64,000 nt of DNA from Bradyrhizobium cenepequi (GTDB lineage Bacteria; Pseudomonadota; Alphaproteobacteria; Rhizobiales; Xanthobacteraceae), in the NCBI RefSeq assembly GCF_020329485.1, contig NZ_JAGKJI010000002.1, positions 248,001 through 312,000 on the forward strand, given 5' to 3'. A program made the position numbers and the translations under genes. Below the pieces are notes generated by a model, which was given only the letters and a program-made list of their open reading frames with translations, was not told the DNA's origin and made no database searches. Shown here piece by piece: positions 26,509 to 35,591 of this stretch; the stretch's first letter is position 1; each line of letters opens with the position of its first letter.

Positions 26509-27627
26509 ATGATTGTCCATCGTTCTGCGTTTGAAGGCCCAACACCTCGATACCGGCGCTTGCGTGCGGGCCGTCATGTCGTGGCTTTGGCGATCATCGG
26601 AATGGCCGGCGCTTGGGGCGGGACTGAAGCTGCTCTTGCGCAGAACCCGCCACCGGCGGCGCCGCAGCGGGCGGTGAAGCCGAAGGCGCCCGCCGCTGCG
26701 CCGGCGGCTGCCGCGGCGGCCCAGCCGGCTGCTCCGGCGCCACATACCGGGGCGCCACATACCGGGGCGGCGGCATCGGCCGGCGAGCTGGTGGCGCGGG
26801 TTGGCGGGCGTGATGTCTCCTCGTCGGAAATCCGCACCTTCCTGGCGGCCGTCGGACCCGATCAGCGCGCTGCGCTTGCCCGCGATCCCGCGCTTCTCAA
26901 CCAGACACTCCGCGCGATGTTTGCCAGGCAGCTCATCCTCAAGGAAGCCGCAGACAAGAAGTGGCAGGAGCAACCGGCCATCGCCGCTCAGCTCGCCAAG
27001 CTGCGCGAGGAGGCCATCGTCGAGACCTATCTGCAGTCGGTGTCGGCGCCGCCGGAGAATTATCCGGATGAAGCTGAAATCCAGAAGGCCTATGACGCCA
27101 ACAAGGGCGCGCTGGTCATGCCGCGCCGCTTTCATCTCGCCCAGATCTATGTCGCGCTCGCGGAAGGATCGGACAGTGCCGCCGAAGAGAAGGCCAAGGC
27201 GAAGGTCGCGGACATCCAGGCCAAGCTGAAGCAGCCGAAGGCGGACTTCGCCCAGATCGCCAAGGATACCACCGACCAGCGCGATCTCGCGGACAAGGGC
27301 GGCGATCTCGGCTGGCTGCCCGAACCGCAGCTCGTTCCCGAGATCAAGACCCGCGTGATGGGAATGACGGTCAACGCCGTGAGCGAGCCGATCAAGCTTG
27401 CCGACGGGTATCACATCGTCAAGCTGATCGAGACCAAGCCATCCGAAACCATGGCACTTGCCGACGTGCGCGACACCCTGGTCCAGCGCCTGCGGGCGCA
27501 GCGCGCCGAGCTCAACCGCCGCGCCTATGTTGCGCGGGTGCTCGAACAGAATCCGCCTGCGGTCAACGAGATCGCACTGTCCCGCATCGCCGGCGAGCTG
27601 ACGCAGTCGGCCGGCGCTGCCCGCTAA
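26509..27627 (+). CDS. Peptidylprolyl isomerase, parvulin (PpiC/SurA-like)
   Basis: The 372-residue protein has an N-terminal signal/anchor (VVALAIIGMAGAWGGTEAALA), an Ala/Pro-rich linker at 45-90, a SurA-like helical region (LRAMFARQLILKEAADKKW) and a parvulin domain around residues 190-310 (RFHLAQIYVAL, DKGGDLGWLPE, EPIKLADGYHIVKL). It should fold outer-membrane or secreted proteins in the periplasm. It is followed 20 bp later by a small secreted protein and then a lytic transglycosylase. Confidence 0.9.
   Translation: MIVHRSAFEGPTPRYRRLRAGRHVVALAIIGMAGAWGGTEAALAQNPPPAAPQRAVKPKAPAAAPAAAAAAQPAAPAPHTGAPHTGAAASAGELVARVGGRDVSSSEIRTFLAAVGPDQRAALARDPALLNQTLRAMFARQLILKEAADKKWQEQPAIAAQLAKLREEAIVETYLQSVSAPPENYPDEAEIQKAYDANKGALVMPRRFHLAQIYVALAEGSDSAAEEKAKAKVADIQAKLKQPKADFAQIAKDTTDQRDLADKGGDLGWLPEPQLVPEIKTRVMGMTVNAVSEPIKLADGYHIVKLIETKPSETMALADVRDTLVQRLRAQRAELNRRAYVARVLEQNPPAVNEIALSRIAGELTQSAGAAR
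26737..26766 (+). repeat. 15 bp perfect tandem duplication
   Basis: GCGCCACATACCGGG is present twice in direct succession within the Ala/Pro linker of the parvulin gene. It adds one extra APHTG unit. A unit of three codons' multiple keeps the frame, so copy number could vary without loss of function. Confidence 0.85.
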
Positions 27628-27647
27628 CCGCGTTCGGCACGGAAGCG

Positions 27648-28109
27648 ATGGCGTCAAAATCCCCGATCGTGAACGGCCATCCCGGCAGGCTGCGGCGTCT
27701 GCTGCGCTCCTTTGGCCTCGTGGCGCTTGGCGTTACCGCCGCCCGCGCGCCGGCTGTGGCGCAGACCACCGACTACAAGGCCGCGTCCGAGGCGCCCGCG
27801 GCTTGGCGTGACTATGCGTCGCGGCTGCAGGGCGCCTTTCAGCAGCAGATCGAGGCCGACGGCGACATGTCGCAGTGGCTTGTTAACTTCGCGGCGGGGC
27901 GGGAGAAGGAGAACAAGCCGCTGACGTTCGTCGTGAGCGCTTCGATCCTGCCGGATGGCAGGATGGATCGGATCACATTCGACAGCAGCATGGATCCCGA
28001 GCTTGGCGGCCGGCTGCGTCCGCTGCTTGCCTCCGCCAATGCCGGCACGCCGCCTCCCGACATGCTTCAGCCGCTGCGTCTTCGCCTGCGGCTTCGATCC
28101 ACAGAGTGA
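27648..28109 (+). CDS. Secreted protein of unknown function (TonB-C-like)
   Basis: The 153-residue protein has a signal sequence (LLRSFGLVALGVTAARAPAVA). The mature part has WRDYASRLQGAFQQQIE, then FVVSASILPDGRMDRITFDSSMDPELGGRLR, a pattern reminiscent of a TonB C-terminal domain, but too weak to claim. A GGAAG ribosome site precedes the ATG. It sits between parvulin and lytic transglycosylase genes with 20 and 12 bp gaps, so it probably acts in the periplasm with them. Confidence 0.7.
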   Translation: MASKSPIVNGHPGRLRRLLRSFGLVALGVTAARAPAVAQTTDYKAASEAPAAWRDYASRLQGAFQQQIEADGDMSQWLVNFAAGREKENKPLTFVVSASILPDGRMDRITFDSSMDPELGGRLRPLLASANAGTPPPDMLQPLRLRLRLRSTE

Positions 28110-28121
28110 GCGAGGCGGGGC

Positions 28122-28955
28122 GTGCGGGGGCAGCGGGGGAAGAGACTGTTACGCGGATGGTCGTTTGCGCTGGCGACCGGCGTCGGCCTGCTGCTGACAA
28201 GCACTTTCGCATTCGCCGATACCTTGCCCGCGGCGCCGGAGGAATCTCCTGCTACCGAGTCGGCAAGCGAGCCTGCAAAGGACGCAGCGCCAGCCAAGGA
28301 CGCTGCGCCGGCCGAAGCACCGGCAGCCATCGAACGGCGATGGCGCGAGAATGCCAAGGTCGGATTGCCCCCGACGCGAGGTGTTACGACCTCGAGCGCG
28401 CAGCCCCGCTCCCGCTATCGCGATCTGATCGAGAAGGAAACCGCCGGCACGGGCCTCGCGCCCGAGATCGCGGAAGCCGTGATGGGCGTGGAGAGCGGCT
28501 ACAATGCTGGCGCGATCGGCGGCGTCGGCGAAATCGGATTGATGCAGGTCCTGCCCTCGACCGCGCGGATGCTCGGCTTCACCGGCACCAGTGCCGAACT
28601 CGCCATGCCCGAGACCAACATCCATTACGGCGTGACCTACCTCGCGCAGGCGTGGCGGCTCGCCCGCGGCGATCTCTGCACCGCCGTGATGAAATACCGC
28701 GCCGGCCATGGCGAGACGCGCTTCTCCCATCTGTCGGTGAGCTACTGTCTTGCAGTGCGCTCGCGGCTGATGGCGCGCGGCTTCCAGGTCACCGGCAGCG
28801 TTCCCGTCGCCACCTTCGGCGAGCCGGCCCGTGGCGGTGGCGGCGGTGGATGCAAGCGCAGATGCATGGCCGGCCTGGGCGGCGCGAATGTCGATTACGC
28901 CAAGCTGAACGCGAGTTTGAACGCGCTGGTGGTTCAGGTGCGTGGCGGAAAATAA
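28122..28955 (+). CDS. Lytic transglycosylase (SLT family)
   Basis: The 277-residue protein has a signal peptide, an Ala/Pro/Glu linker and an SLT domain with catalytic Glu in VMGVESGYNAGAIG, then GEIGLMQVLPSTARMLGF, NIHYGVTYLAQAW and AVMKYRAGHGET. It cleaves the peptidoglycan glycan strand. A Cys-rich RGGGGGGCKRRCM segment follows the domain, which is unusual. The GTG start has GAGG in front. It is the third gene in the periplasmic operon. Confidence 0.9.
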   Translation: MRGQRGKRLLRGWSFALATGVGLLLTSTFAFADTLPAAPEESPATESASEPAKDAAPAKDAAPAEAPAAIERRWRENAKVGLPPTRGVTTSSAQPRSRYRDLIEKETAGTGLAPEIAEAVMGVESGYNAGAIGGVGEIGLMQVLPSTARMLGFTGTSAELAMPETNIHYGVTYLAQAWRLARGDLCTAVMKYRAGHGETRFSHLSVSYCLAVRSRLMARGFQVTGSVPVATFGEPARGGGGGGCKRRCMAGLGGANVDYAKLNASLNALVVQVRGGK

Positions 28956-28989
28956 GCGCGACGATGCCAGGTCGGGAGCGACTGACGAT

Positions 28990-29143
28990 CCTTCTCCCTC
29001 TCCCCGTTCTTACGGTGAGAGGGTTGGGGTGAGGGCTCTATCCGCGAATTCGGTGACAGAAGCGTTCGCGGAGGCTCCCCCTCACCCGAAATTCAAGCGA
29101 TGCTTGAATTTCGACCTCTCCCCGCACGCGGGCGAGGTAAAGC
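28990..29143. repeat. Intergenic repeat with inverted blocks
   Basis: The stretch starts CTTCTCCCTCTCCCCG and contains GTGAGAGGGTTGGGGTGAGG, then CCCCCTCACCCGAAATTCAA, an internal palindrome TTCAAGCGATGCTTGAA and CCTCTCCCCGCACGCGGGCG. The pattern resembles, but is distinct from, the MITE-like copies near 2 and 8.5 kb. It separates the convergent lytic transglycosylase and MFS genes. Confidence 0.6.
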
Positions 29144-29181
29144 CGAGCGGTTGCTCGATTCAAGTCGTCACGCCTGCGCAG

Positions 29182-30429
29182 TTAGCGAGTCGCGTGATGC
29201 GGCCTGAACAGCCGGCCTCTTTCCGTCGCCAGCACCACCGCCAGCGCCGCCAGCGCGCAGAGGAAGAAGCCGGTCGAGAACGGCAGCAGCGTGCCGTCGT
29301 AGCCCTGCCCGATCACCATGCCGATGCCGATGGCGAGCAGCGTGGTGATCGATCCGTACAGCGATGAGGCGGTGCCGGCGATATGGCCCTGCGGCTCCAT
29401 CGCCAGTGCGGTGAAGTTGGCGATCATCAGCCCGAAGGTGAACATCATCAACGCTGCCAGCAGCATCATCAGAGGCAGCGGCAGCATCTGCAGCTTCGCC
29501 GCCACCAGCATCGCCGCGGCAACGAGGACGAAGCCGACCAGCGCGCCGTGGGAGATCACGCGCATGCCGAGCCGTCCGACAAAGCGGGAGTTGAGGAAGC
29601 CTGCGATCGCGACGCCCGCGGCGATCGAAGCGAACGCCAGCGGAAAATAATGTCCGAGCCGATAGATGTCCGTGAAGAGCTGCTGCGAGGTGAACACGAA
29701 GGCGAACAGCGCACCCTGCACGCCGCCGGCCGCAAGCGCATAGCCCAGCGTCTGGCGGTTGGTGAGCGTCTGCCGGAAGGCGTCGAGCACGTCGCGGATC
29801 GCGAGCGACTTCCGCATTTCCGCCGGCAGCGTCTCCGGCATGCGCAGCGCGCTCCACATCAGCGCGATCACGCCGTACAGCATCAGCGCTACGAAAATGC
29901 CGCGCCATTCCGTTAGCAGCAGCACCGCCTGGCCGAGCGATGGCGCGACCACGGGCACCGCGATGAACACCATCATCGCGAGCGACATCACGCTCGCCAT
30001 CCGCCTTCCGGCGTAGCAGTCGCGCACGACCGAGGTGGCGATCACGCGCGTTGCCGACGTGCCGAGGCCCTGCAGCGCGCGCGCCAACAGCAGCGTCTCG
30101 AAGGAAGGCGCAGCGATCGCAAGCAGGCTCGCGACGCCATAGACGGCCATGCCGCCGAGCAGCACCGGGCGGCGGCCGAAGCGATCCGATAACGGGCCCA
30201 TCACGAACTGCCCGACGCCGAAGCCGAGCAGGAAGATCGATAGCACCATCTGCGGATGGTTGACGTCGGCAATCTGGAATGCGGCGCCGATGCTCGGCAG
30301 CGCCGGCAGCATCATGTCCATCGCCAGCGGGTTCAGCGCCATGATCGATGCGATCACAATGACAAATTCGGGGAAGCCCATTGGGCGGTGGCCTGACGAT
30401 ACCCAGGCCTCGGCATTGATTTCAGACAC
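29182..30429 (-). CDS. MFS multidrug efflux transporter, Bcr/CflA family (second copy)
   Basis: The 12-helix inner-membrane protein has MALNPLAMDMMLPALPSIGA and GPLSDRFGRRPVLLGG (MFS motif A), as in Bcr/CflA. I choose the GTG at 30429 (VSEINAEAW) since AAGAGG is seven bases upstream, giving 415 residues. An upstream start would add a non-conserved 33-residue extension. It is a homologue of the gene at 12432-13637. A drug or metabolite proton antiport role is inferred from family. Confidence 0.9.
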   Translation of the reverse strand: MSEINAEAWVSSGHRPMGFPEFVIVIASIMALNPLAMDMMLPALPSIGAAFQIADVNHPQMVLSIFLLGFGVGQFVMGPLSDRFGRRPVLLGGMAVYGVASLLAIAAPSFETLLLARALQGLGTSATRVIATSVVRDCYAGRRMASVMSLAMMVFIAVPVVAPSLGQAVLLLTEWRGIFVALMLYGVIALMWSALRMPETLPAEMRKSLAIRDVLDAFRQTLTNRQTLGYALAAGGVQGALFAFVFTSQQLFTDIYRLGHYFPLAFASIAAGVAIAGFLNSRFVGRLGMRVISHGALVGFVLVAAAMLVAAKLQMLPLPLMMLLAALMMFTFGLMIANFTALAMEPQGHIAGTASSLYGSITTLLAIGIGMVIGQGYDGTLLPFSTGFFLCALAALAVVLATERGRLFRPHHATR

Positions 30430-30716
30430 GTAGCAACCTCTTGGAGAGGCGCAATCTAGCGATGGTGCTGCGATGCACAATCCCGCGTTTCGGAATAGGG
30501 CTCCGGCGGTTCCGGACTGGTTAGGCAACGCGGCGCCATTTTAGGCAGTCAGAGAGGGAGCGCAGCATCCGTTGCGGACGCAACTTAACCTGATCTCAAT
30601 ACACATCAGGATGCCGGTTTCCGCACTCTGCCCGGATGCAACTCAGTCAAGACGCAAGCGACGTTCGCCAAAGGCGTAGAGCTGCCGCCAGAGCAGGCGA
30701 TTGAACAGCGTCACCA

Positions 30717-30759
30717 CCTCATCCTTCGAGACGCCGCTTCGCGGCTCCTCAGGATGAGG
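30717..30759. repeat. Short palindromic repeat with CCTCATCCT / AGGATGAGG ends
   Basis: The 43 bp element has perfect 9 bp inverted ends and an inner GCCGCTTCGCGGC hairpin. It is a familiar interspersed repeat in Rhizobiales. It lies in the 390 bp between the MFS gene and the AraC regulator. A second hairpin, AACCCATC...GATGGGTT around 30790-30830, overlaps the AraC start. The rest of the gap shows nothing. Confidence 0.75.
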
Positions 30760-30821
30760 GACTAGCAGAATCGTCGGGCGGGTAGAACGAAACCCATCAT
30801 CGCGCAGCTTGCTCCACCGCG

Positions 30822-31871
30822 ATGGGTTTCACTCTACTATCATACAGCCTCGCGGAGGCTGCGCGGCACTTTGAAAGCGTTCTAATTGCTTCGGCAACGA
30901 TTGAGAGGCAGATAGGTTGTTTCGCCCGCCGGCTCCAGGCAAAGGACGTGACGCAGATCTATCATCGCATCTTTGATCAGTTCCGTGTCTTCGACTCCGA
31001 GGGTGCATCAAGGGAGGATGACTTCGCGGAGGCCGCGCGATGGCTTGAATCTCCCGGCTGCCTGTTCCAGCGAAACAATTTCATCCTTGATCGCATGATA
31101 CGCGGCGAAGGCGTGATCAAGGCCGGCCTGTTCGTCACCATCGTATTGAAGGGCTCAGGACAGGGCGGGCCGCATCGCGATATGACGCGGTTCCGTTACT
31201 CGGAAAATTCGATCGTCGTGATGGCCTTGCGAAAGCCTCTGCTGTGGACCGGCGAGACGTGCAGTGGCGCCCGCATGTTCGCCGCGGGCCTTGCCTTTCC
31301 CAAGGCATCGATCGACCGCCTCGGTCTGCAACACGAGTTCTTCGAACTGTTTTCTTCGGCCGAAGCCGATGAATTCGTGATCACGCTGAAGGCGCCGCCA
31401 CGCATTCTTGCGATGGCGACGGAAATGCTGTCTCCGACGCTCGACGGGCGCGCAGGGGAACTGCTGCTGTCCGCGCATGCAATGGAGATCCTCGCGCGCG
31501 TCATATCGATCGCGGGCAAGCGCGCGAGCATGGAGATGGCTGGCGACCACAAGCAGCGGCGCTTGTGCGCGATCCGCAATGCGATCGATGCGGATCTCCG
31601 GCGTCCGTGGAAAGTCTCCCAACTGGCGCGAGAGGCCGGCATCAGCCGCCGCTCCTTCAACACCCACTTCCGACGGGCGTTTGGCGTCAGCGCTTCCGAA
31701 TACTTACGGACCCGTCGGCTCGAATCGGCGCGCGATGCGATCATCGAGCAGGGCATATCGATCAACGAGGCGGCCTATCTCGCGGGCTACGGCAACCCTG
31801 CCAATTTCGCAACCGCGTTTCGCAAGCACTTCGGATACGCCCCCAGTCGCTGCCGTCTGCCAACGAATTAG
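30822..31871 (+). CDS. AraC family transcriptional regulator
   Basis: The C-terminal 90 residues are an AraC double helix-turn-helix (WKVSQLAREAGISRRSFNTH and SINEAAYLAGYGNPANFATA, then FRKHFGYAPSRCR). The N-terminal 250 residues are an effector domain that I do not recognise. It lies 210 bp upstream of the siderophore receptor on the same strand, where AraC proteins commonly sense the imported siderophore and activate the receptor gene. The start may be downstream of 30822, because the first residues are weakly conserved in character. Confidence 0.88.
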   Translation: MGFTLLSYSLAEAARHFESVLIASATIERQIGCFARRLQAKDVTQIYHRIFDQFRVFDSEGASREDDFAEAARWLESPGCLFQRNNFILDRMIRGEGVIKAGLFVTIVLKGSGQGGPHRDMTRFRYSENSIVVMALRKPLLWTGETCSGARMFAAGLAFPKASIDRLGLQHEFFELFSSAEADEFVITLKAPPRILAMATEMLSPTLDGRAGELLLSAHAMEILARVISIAGKRASMEMAGDHKQRRLCAIRNAIDADLRRPWKVSQLAREAGISRRSFNTHFRRAFGVSASEYLRTRRLESARDAIIEQGISINEAAYLAGYGNPANFATAFRKHFGYAPSRCRLPTN

Positions 31872-31872
31872 A

Positions 31873-31889
31873 ATAAGAATAATTCTACG
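31873..31889. promoter_or_regulatory. Irr/ICE-box-like palindrome upstream of fegA
   Basis: AGAATAATTCTA fits the core RGAAYNRTTCYA of the rhizobial iron control element (TTTRGAAYNRTTCYAAA). The outer three bases on each side differ. It starts two bases after the AraC stop and about 195 bp before the receptor ATG. Irr would be expected to repress or activate there according to heme/iron status. Confidence 0.5.
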
Positions 31890-32081
31890 TAATAGGCCGA
31901 CTGGTTGCGACGCGCACCAATATAGCGGGAGCGCGTGCCGAGGCGGAATGTCTCTGCGGCCAATCTGGAGGTCGTCGACAACAGATCAAAGAGTTTTTGC
32001 GCAATCGCAAAGGCGTGAGCGTTGAAATTCTTGCACTCAGTCCCCTCAGTTAGCGGGCGCTCCGCGACGGGGGATCAAGCG

Positions 32082-34418
32082 ATGGAATTCAAGCGAAAGA
32101 GCGAGTGGGGACTCGCCCTTATGACGATTTGTGGTGTCGCCATGGTGGCGTTCACGGACGCGCCGGCATTGGCGCAGAGCCCGTCCGGCGCCGAGCAGCC
32201 GAGATCGAACAGCGAGCTGCCGCCGGTCACGGTCGATGCCCCGCGCCAGCAACGCACTCGTGTGGCCCCGGTGCGATCGACGCGAGCCGCACGATCCGGC
32301 CGCAACGTCGCGCGGCGGTCGCCGGCGCCAGTGACGCAGGAAGCCGCCGCGCCGGCCGGAGTGGCGGGCCGCTCGACCGGTGAAAGGGGCACTGGTCCGG
32401 TGGTCGGCTATCTCGCCACGCAAAGCGTGACCGCGACCAAGACCGACACGCCGCTGCTGGAGACACCGCAGTCGATTTCGATCGTCACCCAGGACCAGAT
32501 CCAGGCGCAAGGCGCCCAGAACATCACCGAAGCCTTGCGCTACACGCCGGGTGTGACAGTGCAGAGCTTTGGAGCCAACGCGTTCTTCGACTCCTTTAAG
32601 CTCAGGGGCTTCGATGCGCCGAAATATCTGGATGGTCTGCGACTGCCGCAGGATCAAACGACCTTCGCCATCCCGCGGATCGAGACCTACGGGTTGGAGC
32701 GGATCGAGGTGCTGAAGGGGCCGTCGTCGGTGGTCTATGGCCAGTCGGACCCGGGCGGTCTGCTCAACCTTGTCAGCAAGCGGCCGACGGCGACGCCGCA
32801 ATATACGATCGAGGGTACGTTCGGCTCGTTCGAGCGCTTCCAGGGCGCGTTCGACCTTGGCGGTCCGATCGACAAGAATGGCGAGTTCCTGTACCGCATC
32901 GTCGGGCTCGCACGTGACAGCAACAGCCAGACCGACTTCGTGCAGGACAATAAGCTGTTCATCGCGCCGAGCTTCACCTGGAGTCCGACGGTGGACACCA
33001 GCTTCACGCTGCTCTCGCAATATCAGAAGGCGGACAACAGGGGCTACCAGCAATACGTCACCGGCCAGGTGTCGTTCCTGCCCAATCCGAACGGACACAT
33101 TCCGTATAGCCGCTACCTCGGCGTGCCCGGGGCTGACGGCTATAGTCTCGAGCAATTCATGCTCGGCTATGCCTTCGAGCACCGCTTCGACAACAACCTG
33201 CAGTTCCGCCAGAATCTGCGCTACACCGATGTCACCAACGATCTCTCGTCGGTTCGCACCGAAGGCATGGCAAGCGACCGTCTCGTCAATCGCACCTATA
33301 ATTACGTGAAGGCAAGCTCGGCCAACATTGCCGTCGACAACCAGCTGCAAGCGGATTTCCTCACCGGGCCGCTCGCCCACAAGGTGCTATTGGGCTTCGA
33401 CTACTTCAATCTCTGGTCCAACACCGACTATCGATCGGCCGGCATCGCTCCGATCGATGCCTACGCTCCGATATATAATACCGCGGTTCCGTCCTTCGCA
33501 TCGCTGGCGCCGTTCATCCTGCGCGACGACAAGCTGAGCCAGGCCGGTCTCTATCTGCAGGACCAGATCAAGCTCGATCGCTGGACGCTGACGGTCAGCG
33601 GCCGCAATGACTGGGCCCACACGGAATTCACCAGTGGCGCATTCTTTCCCCCCGCCGGAAGCTATTCTCGCGACGACCGGGCGCAGACGGGGCGCGTTGG
33701 CCTCAATTATCTCTTCGATTTCGGCCTGTCGCCCTATGTGAGCTATGCGACGTCGTTCACGCCCAACCTTGGCGCGGATCTCGCCGGCAACTCGTTCAAG
33801 CCGACGACTGGTGACGGGACTGAAGCCGGCGTCAAGTTCATGCCGAACGGATCGAACCTGATGCTGACGGCGGCCGTGTTCGAGATCAACCAGCAGGACA
33901 TCCTCACAGCGAGCCCGATCAATCCGCTGTTCAACGTGCAGACCGACGCGGTGCGCGTTCGCGGCTTCGAGTTTGAAGCGAAAGGCAACATCACCCGCGA
34001 ACTGGAGATCGTCGGCGGCTACAGCCATCTCGATCCGAAGGTCACTTCAAGCATTGCCGGATATGCCGGCAAGTACATGATGAACACGGCCCAGGACCAG
34101 GCCTCGCTCTGGGCAAAGTACACCTGGTACGATGGTCCGGTTGCGGGTCTCGGACTCGGGTTCGGCGTGCGCTATGTCGGTGAGACCTACGGGGACAGCT
34201 TCAACACCTTCGTCATCCCATCCTACACGCTGTTCGATGCCGCAGTGAGCTACGATTTCGGCTATCTGCGGCCGGACTTGAAGGGATTGAAGGCGCAGGT
34301 CAATGTGACCAACCTGACCGACCATTTCTATGTGGCATCGTGCTTGACCGGCTTGCCCTATTGTGGATTGGGAAATGCGCGTACGGTGCTCGGCACGTTG
34401 AAATATAGCTGGAACTAG
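32082..34418 (+). CDS. fegA: TonB-dependent ferric-siderophore (ferrichrome-type) receptor
   Basis: The outer-membrane receptor has a signal peptide (ALMTICGVAMVAFTDAPALA), a long basic Arg/Pro stretch at 35-95, a plug domain with SVTATKTDTPLLETPQSISI, GVTVQSFGANAFFDSFKLRG and RIEVLKGPSSVVYGQSDPGG, and a 22-strand barrel ending in GTLKYSWN with terminal aromatic residues. This is the FhuA/FegA layout. The ATG at 32082 gives 778 residues. The next two genes are the PepSY protein and a small membrane protein, as in Bradyrhizobium fegAB. Confidence 0.88.
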   Translation: MEFKRKSEWGLALMTICGVAMVAFTDAPALAQSPSGAEQPRSNSELPPVTVDAPRQQRTRVAPVRSTRAARSGRNVARRSPAPVTQEAAAPAGVAGRSTGERGTGPVVGYLATQSVTATKTDTPLLETPQSISIVTQDQIQAQGAQNITEALRYTPGVTVQSFGANAFFDSFKLRGFDAPKYLDGLRLPQDQTTFAIPRIETYGLERIEVLKGPSSVVYGQSDPGGLLNLVSKRPTATPQYTIEGTFGSFERFQGAFDLGGPIDKNGEFLYRIVGLARDSNSQTDFVQDNKLFIAPSFTWSPTVDTSFTLLSQYQKADNRGYQQYVTGQVSFLPNPNGHIPYSRYLGVPGADGYSLEQFMLGYAFEHRFDNNLQFRQNLRYTDVTNDLSSVRTEGMASDRLVNRTYNYVKASSANIAVDNQLQADFLTGPLAHKVLLGFDYFNLWSNTDYRSAGIAPIDAYAPIYNTAVPSFASLAPFILRDDKLSQAGLYLQDQIKLDRWTLTVSGRNDWAHTEFTSGAFFPPAGSYSRDDRAQTGRVGLNYLFDFGLSPYVSYATSFTPNLGADLAGNSFKPTTGDGTEAGVKFMPNGSNLMLTAAVFEINQQDILTASPINPLFNVQTDAVRVRGFEFEAKGNITRELEIVGGYSHLDPKVTSSIAGYAGKYMMNTAQDQASLWAKYTWYDGPVAGLGLGFGVRYVGETYGDSFNTFVIPSYTLFDAAVSYDFGYLRPDLKGLKAQVNVTNLTDHFYVASCLTGLPYCGLGNARTVLGTLKYSWN

Positions 34419-34427
34419 GAAGGCAAA

Positions 34428-35591
34428 GTGACGGCAGCGACCAGGTCTCTTCGGCGGTGGGGTTTCGTCCACAAGTGGACGAGCCTCATTTGCACGGTGT
34501 TCATGCTGCTCCTGTGCATCACGGGGTTGCCGCTGATCTTTCATGAGGAGATCGACGACGTCCTGCACAGTCAGGTGAAGGCAGCGGAGGTGGCGCCGGA
34601 CACGCCACTTGCCGATCTCGATCATCTGCTCGCCAATGCGCTTGCCAACGCGCCGGGGCAGGTGCCTCATTTCCTGGTCTGGGATCGTGACGACCCGAAC
34701 GCCATGTTCGTCAGCGTCGGGCCGTCGATCACATCAGATCCGTCCAAGAACCTGTTGATCCGGATGGACGCGCACACGGGTGCCTATCTGGACGCACCCG
34801 ATGTCACCGGCCGTTTCACTTACATTATGTTCAAGCTGCACGTCGATATGTTCGCCGGGCTGCCGGGCAAGCTCTTCCTTGGCCTCATGGGCATCCTGTT
34901 TTGCGTCGCCATCATCTCGGGCATCGTCGTCTATGCTCCATCGATGCGGAAGCTGAGCTTCGGCACCTACCGCGCGGGGCGGAGGCGGGTGGTGCGCTGG
35001 CTGGATGTCCACAATCTCGCAGGAATCCTGCTGGTCGCGTGGACGCTGGTGGTCGGCTTCACCGGCGTCATCAACACATGGGCCGACCTGGTCCTGAAGA
35101 TGTGGCAGTATGGTCAGCTTGCCGAGATGACCGCGCAATATCGAGACCGCTCGCCGCCGACGAGGCTGACGTCGGTCAATGCTGCGGTCGAGGTGGCGGC
35201 CCGCACGGTGCCGGGGATGACGCCAGGCTTCGTCGCGTTCCCCGGCTCGATCTTCAGCAGCAAGAGCCACTATGCCGTATTCCTGCGCGGCAACACGCCG
35301 CTCACCTCGCGCCTCTTGAAGCCAGCCCTGATCGACGCCGAGACCGGCGCGCTCACCGACAGCCGCGACATGCCCTGGTATGTCTCGACGCTGTTCGTCT
35401 CCCAGCCGCTGCATTTCGGCGACTATGGCGGAATGCCGCTCAAGATCCTCTGGGCGGTGCTCGACGTGCTCACGATCATCATCCTCGTCACCGGCATCTA
35501 TTTGTGGGTACGGCGGCGAAAGGCAGGGGTGAGCGTCGACCGCGTGATCGCGCGCTCCTCCGGCATCGAAAGTCCCGCATTGTCGTCCTGA
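34428..35591 (+). CDS. fegB: PepSY-associated TM protein (FegB-like)
   Basis: The 387-residue inner-membrane protein has four main helices: SLICTVFMLLLCITGLPLIF, LFLGLMGILFCVAIISGIVV, AGILLVAWTLVVGFTGVIN and WAVLDVLTIIILVTGIYLWV, with a large periplasmic PepSY domain between. Such proteins reduce ferric siderophores or help release iron in the periplasm. In Bradyrhizobium japonicum fegB lies next to fegA. The GTG start has AGGAAGG upstream, nine bases after the receptor stop. The stop overlaps the next gene (TGATG). Confidence 0.88.
   Translation: MTAATRSLRRWGFVHKWTSLICTVFMLLLCITGLPLIFHEEIDDVLHSQVKAAEVAPDTPLADLDHLLANALANAPGQVPHFLVWDRDDPNAMFVSVGPSITSDPSKNLLIRMDAHTGAYLDAPDVTGRFTYIMFKLHVDMFAGLPGKLFLGLMGILFCVAIISGIVVYAPSMRKLSFGTYRAGRRRVVRWLDVHNLAGILLVAWTLVVGFTGVINTWADLVLKMWQYGQLAEMTAQYRDRSPPTRLTSVNAAVEVAARTVPGMTPGFVAFPGSIFSSKSHYAVFLRGNTPLTSRLLKPALIDAETGALTDSRDMPWYVSTLFVSQPLHFGDYGGMPLKILWAVLDVLTIIILVTGIYLWVRRRKAGVSVDRVIARSSGIESPALSS

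Noticed and set aside
12432..30429. The two Bcr/CflA transporters as a recent duplication
   Set aside because: They share family motifs only; the protein sequences and lengths differ too much to be a recent copy.
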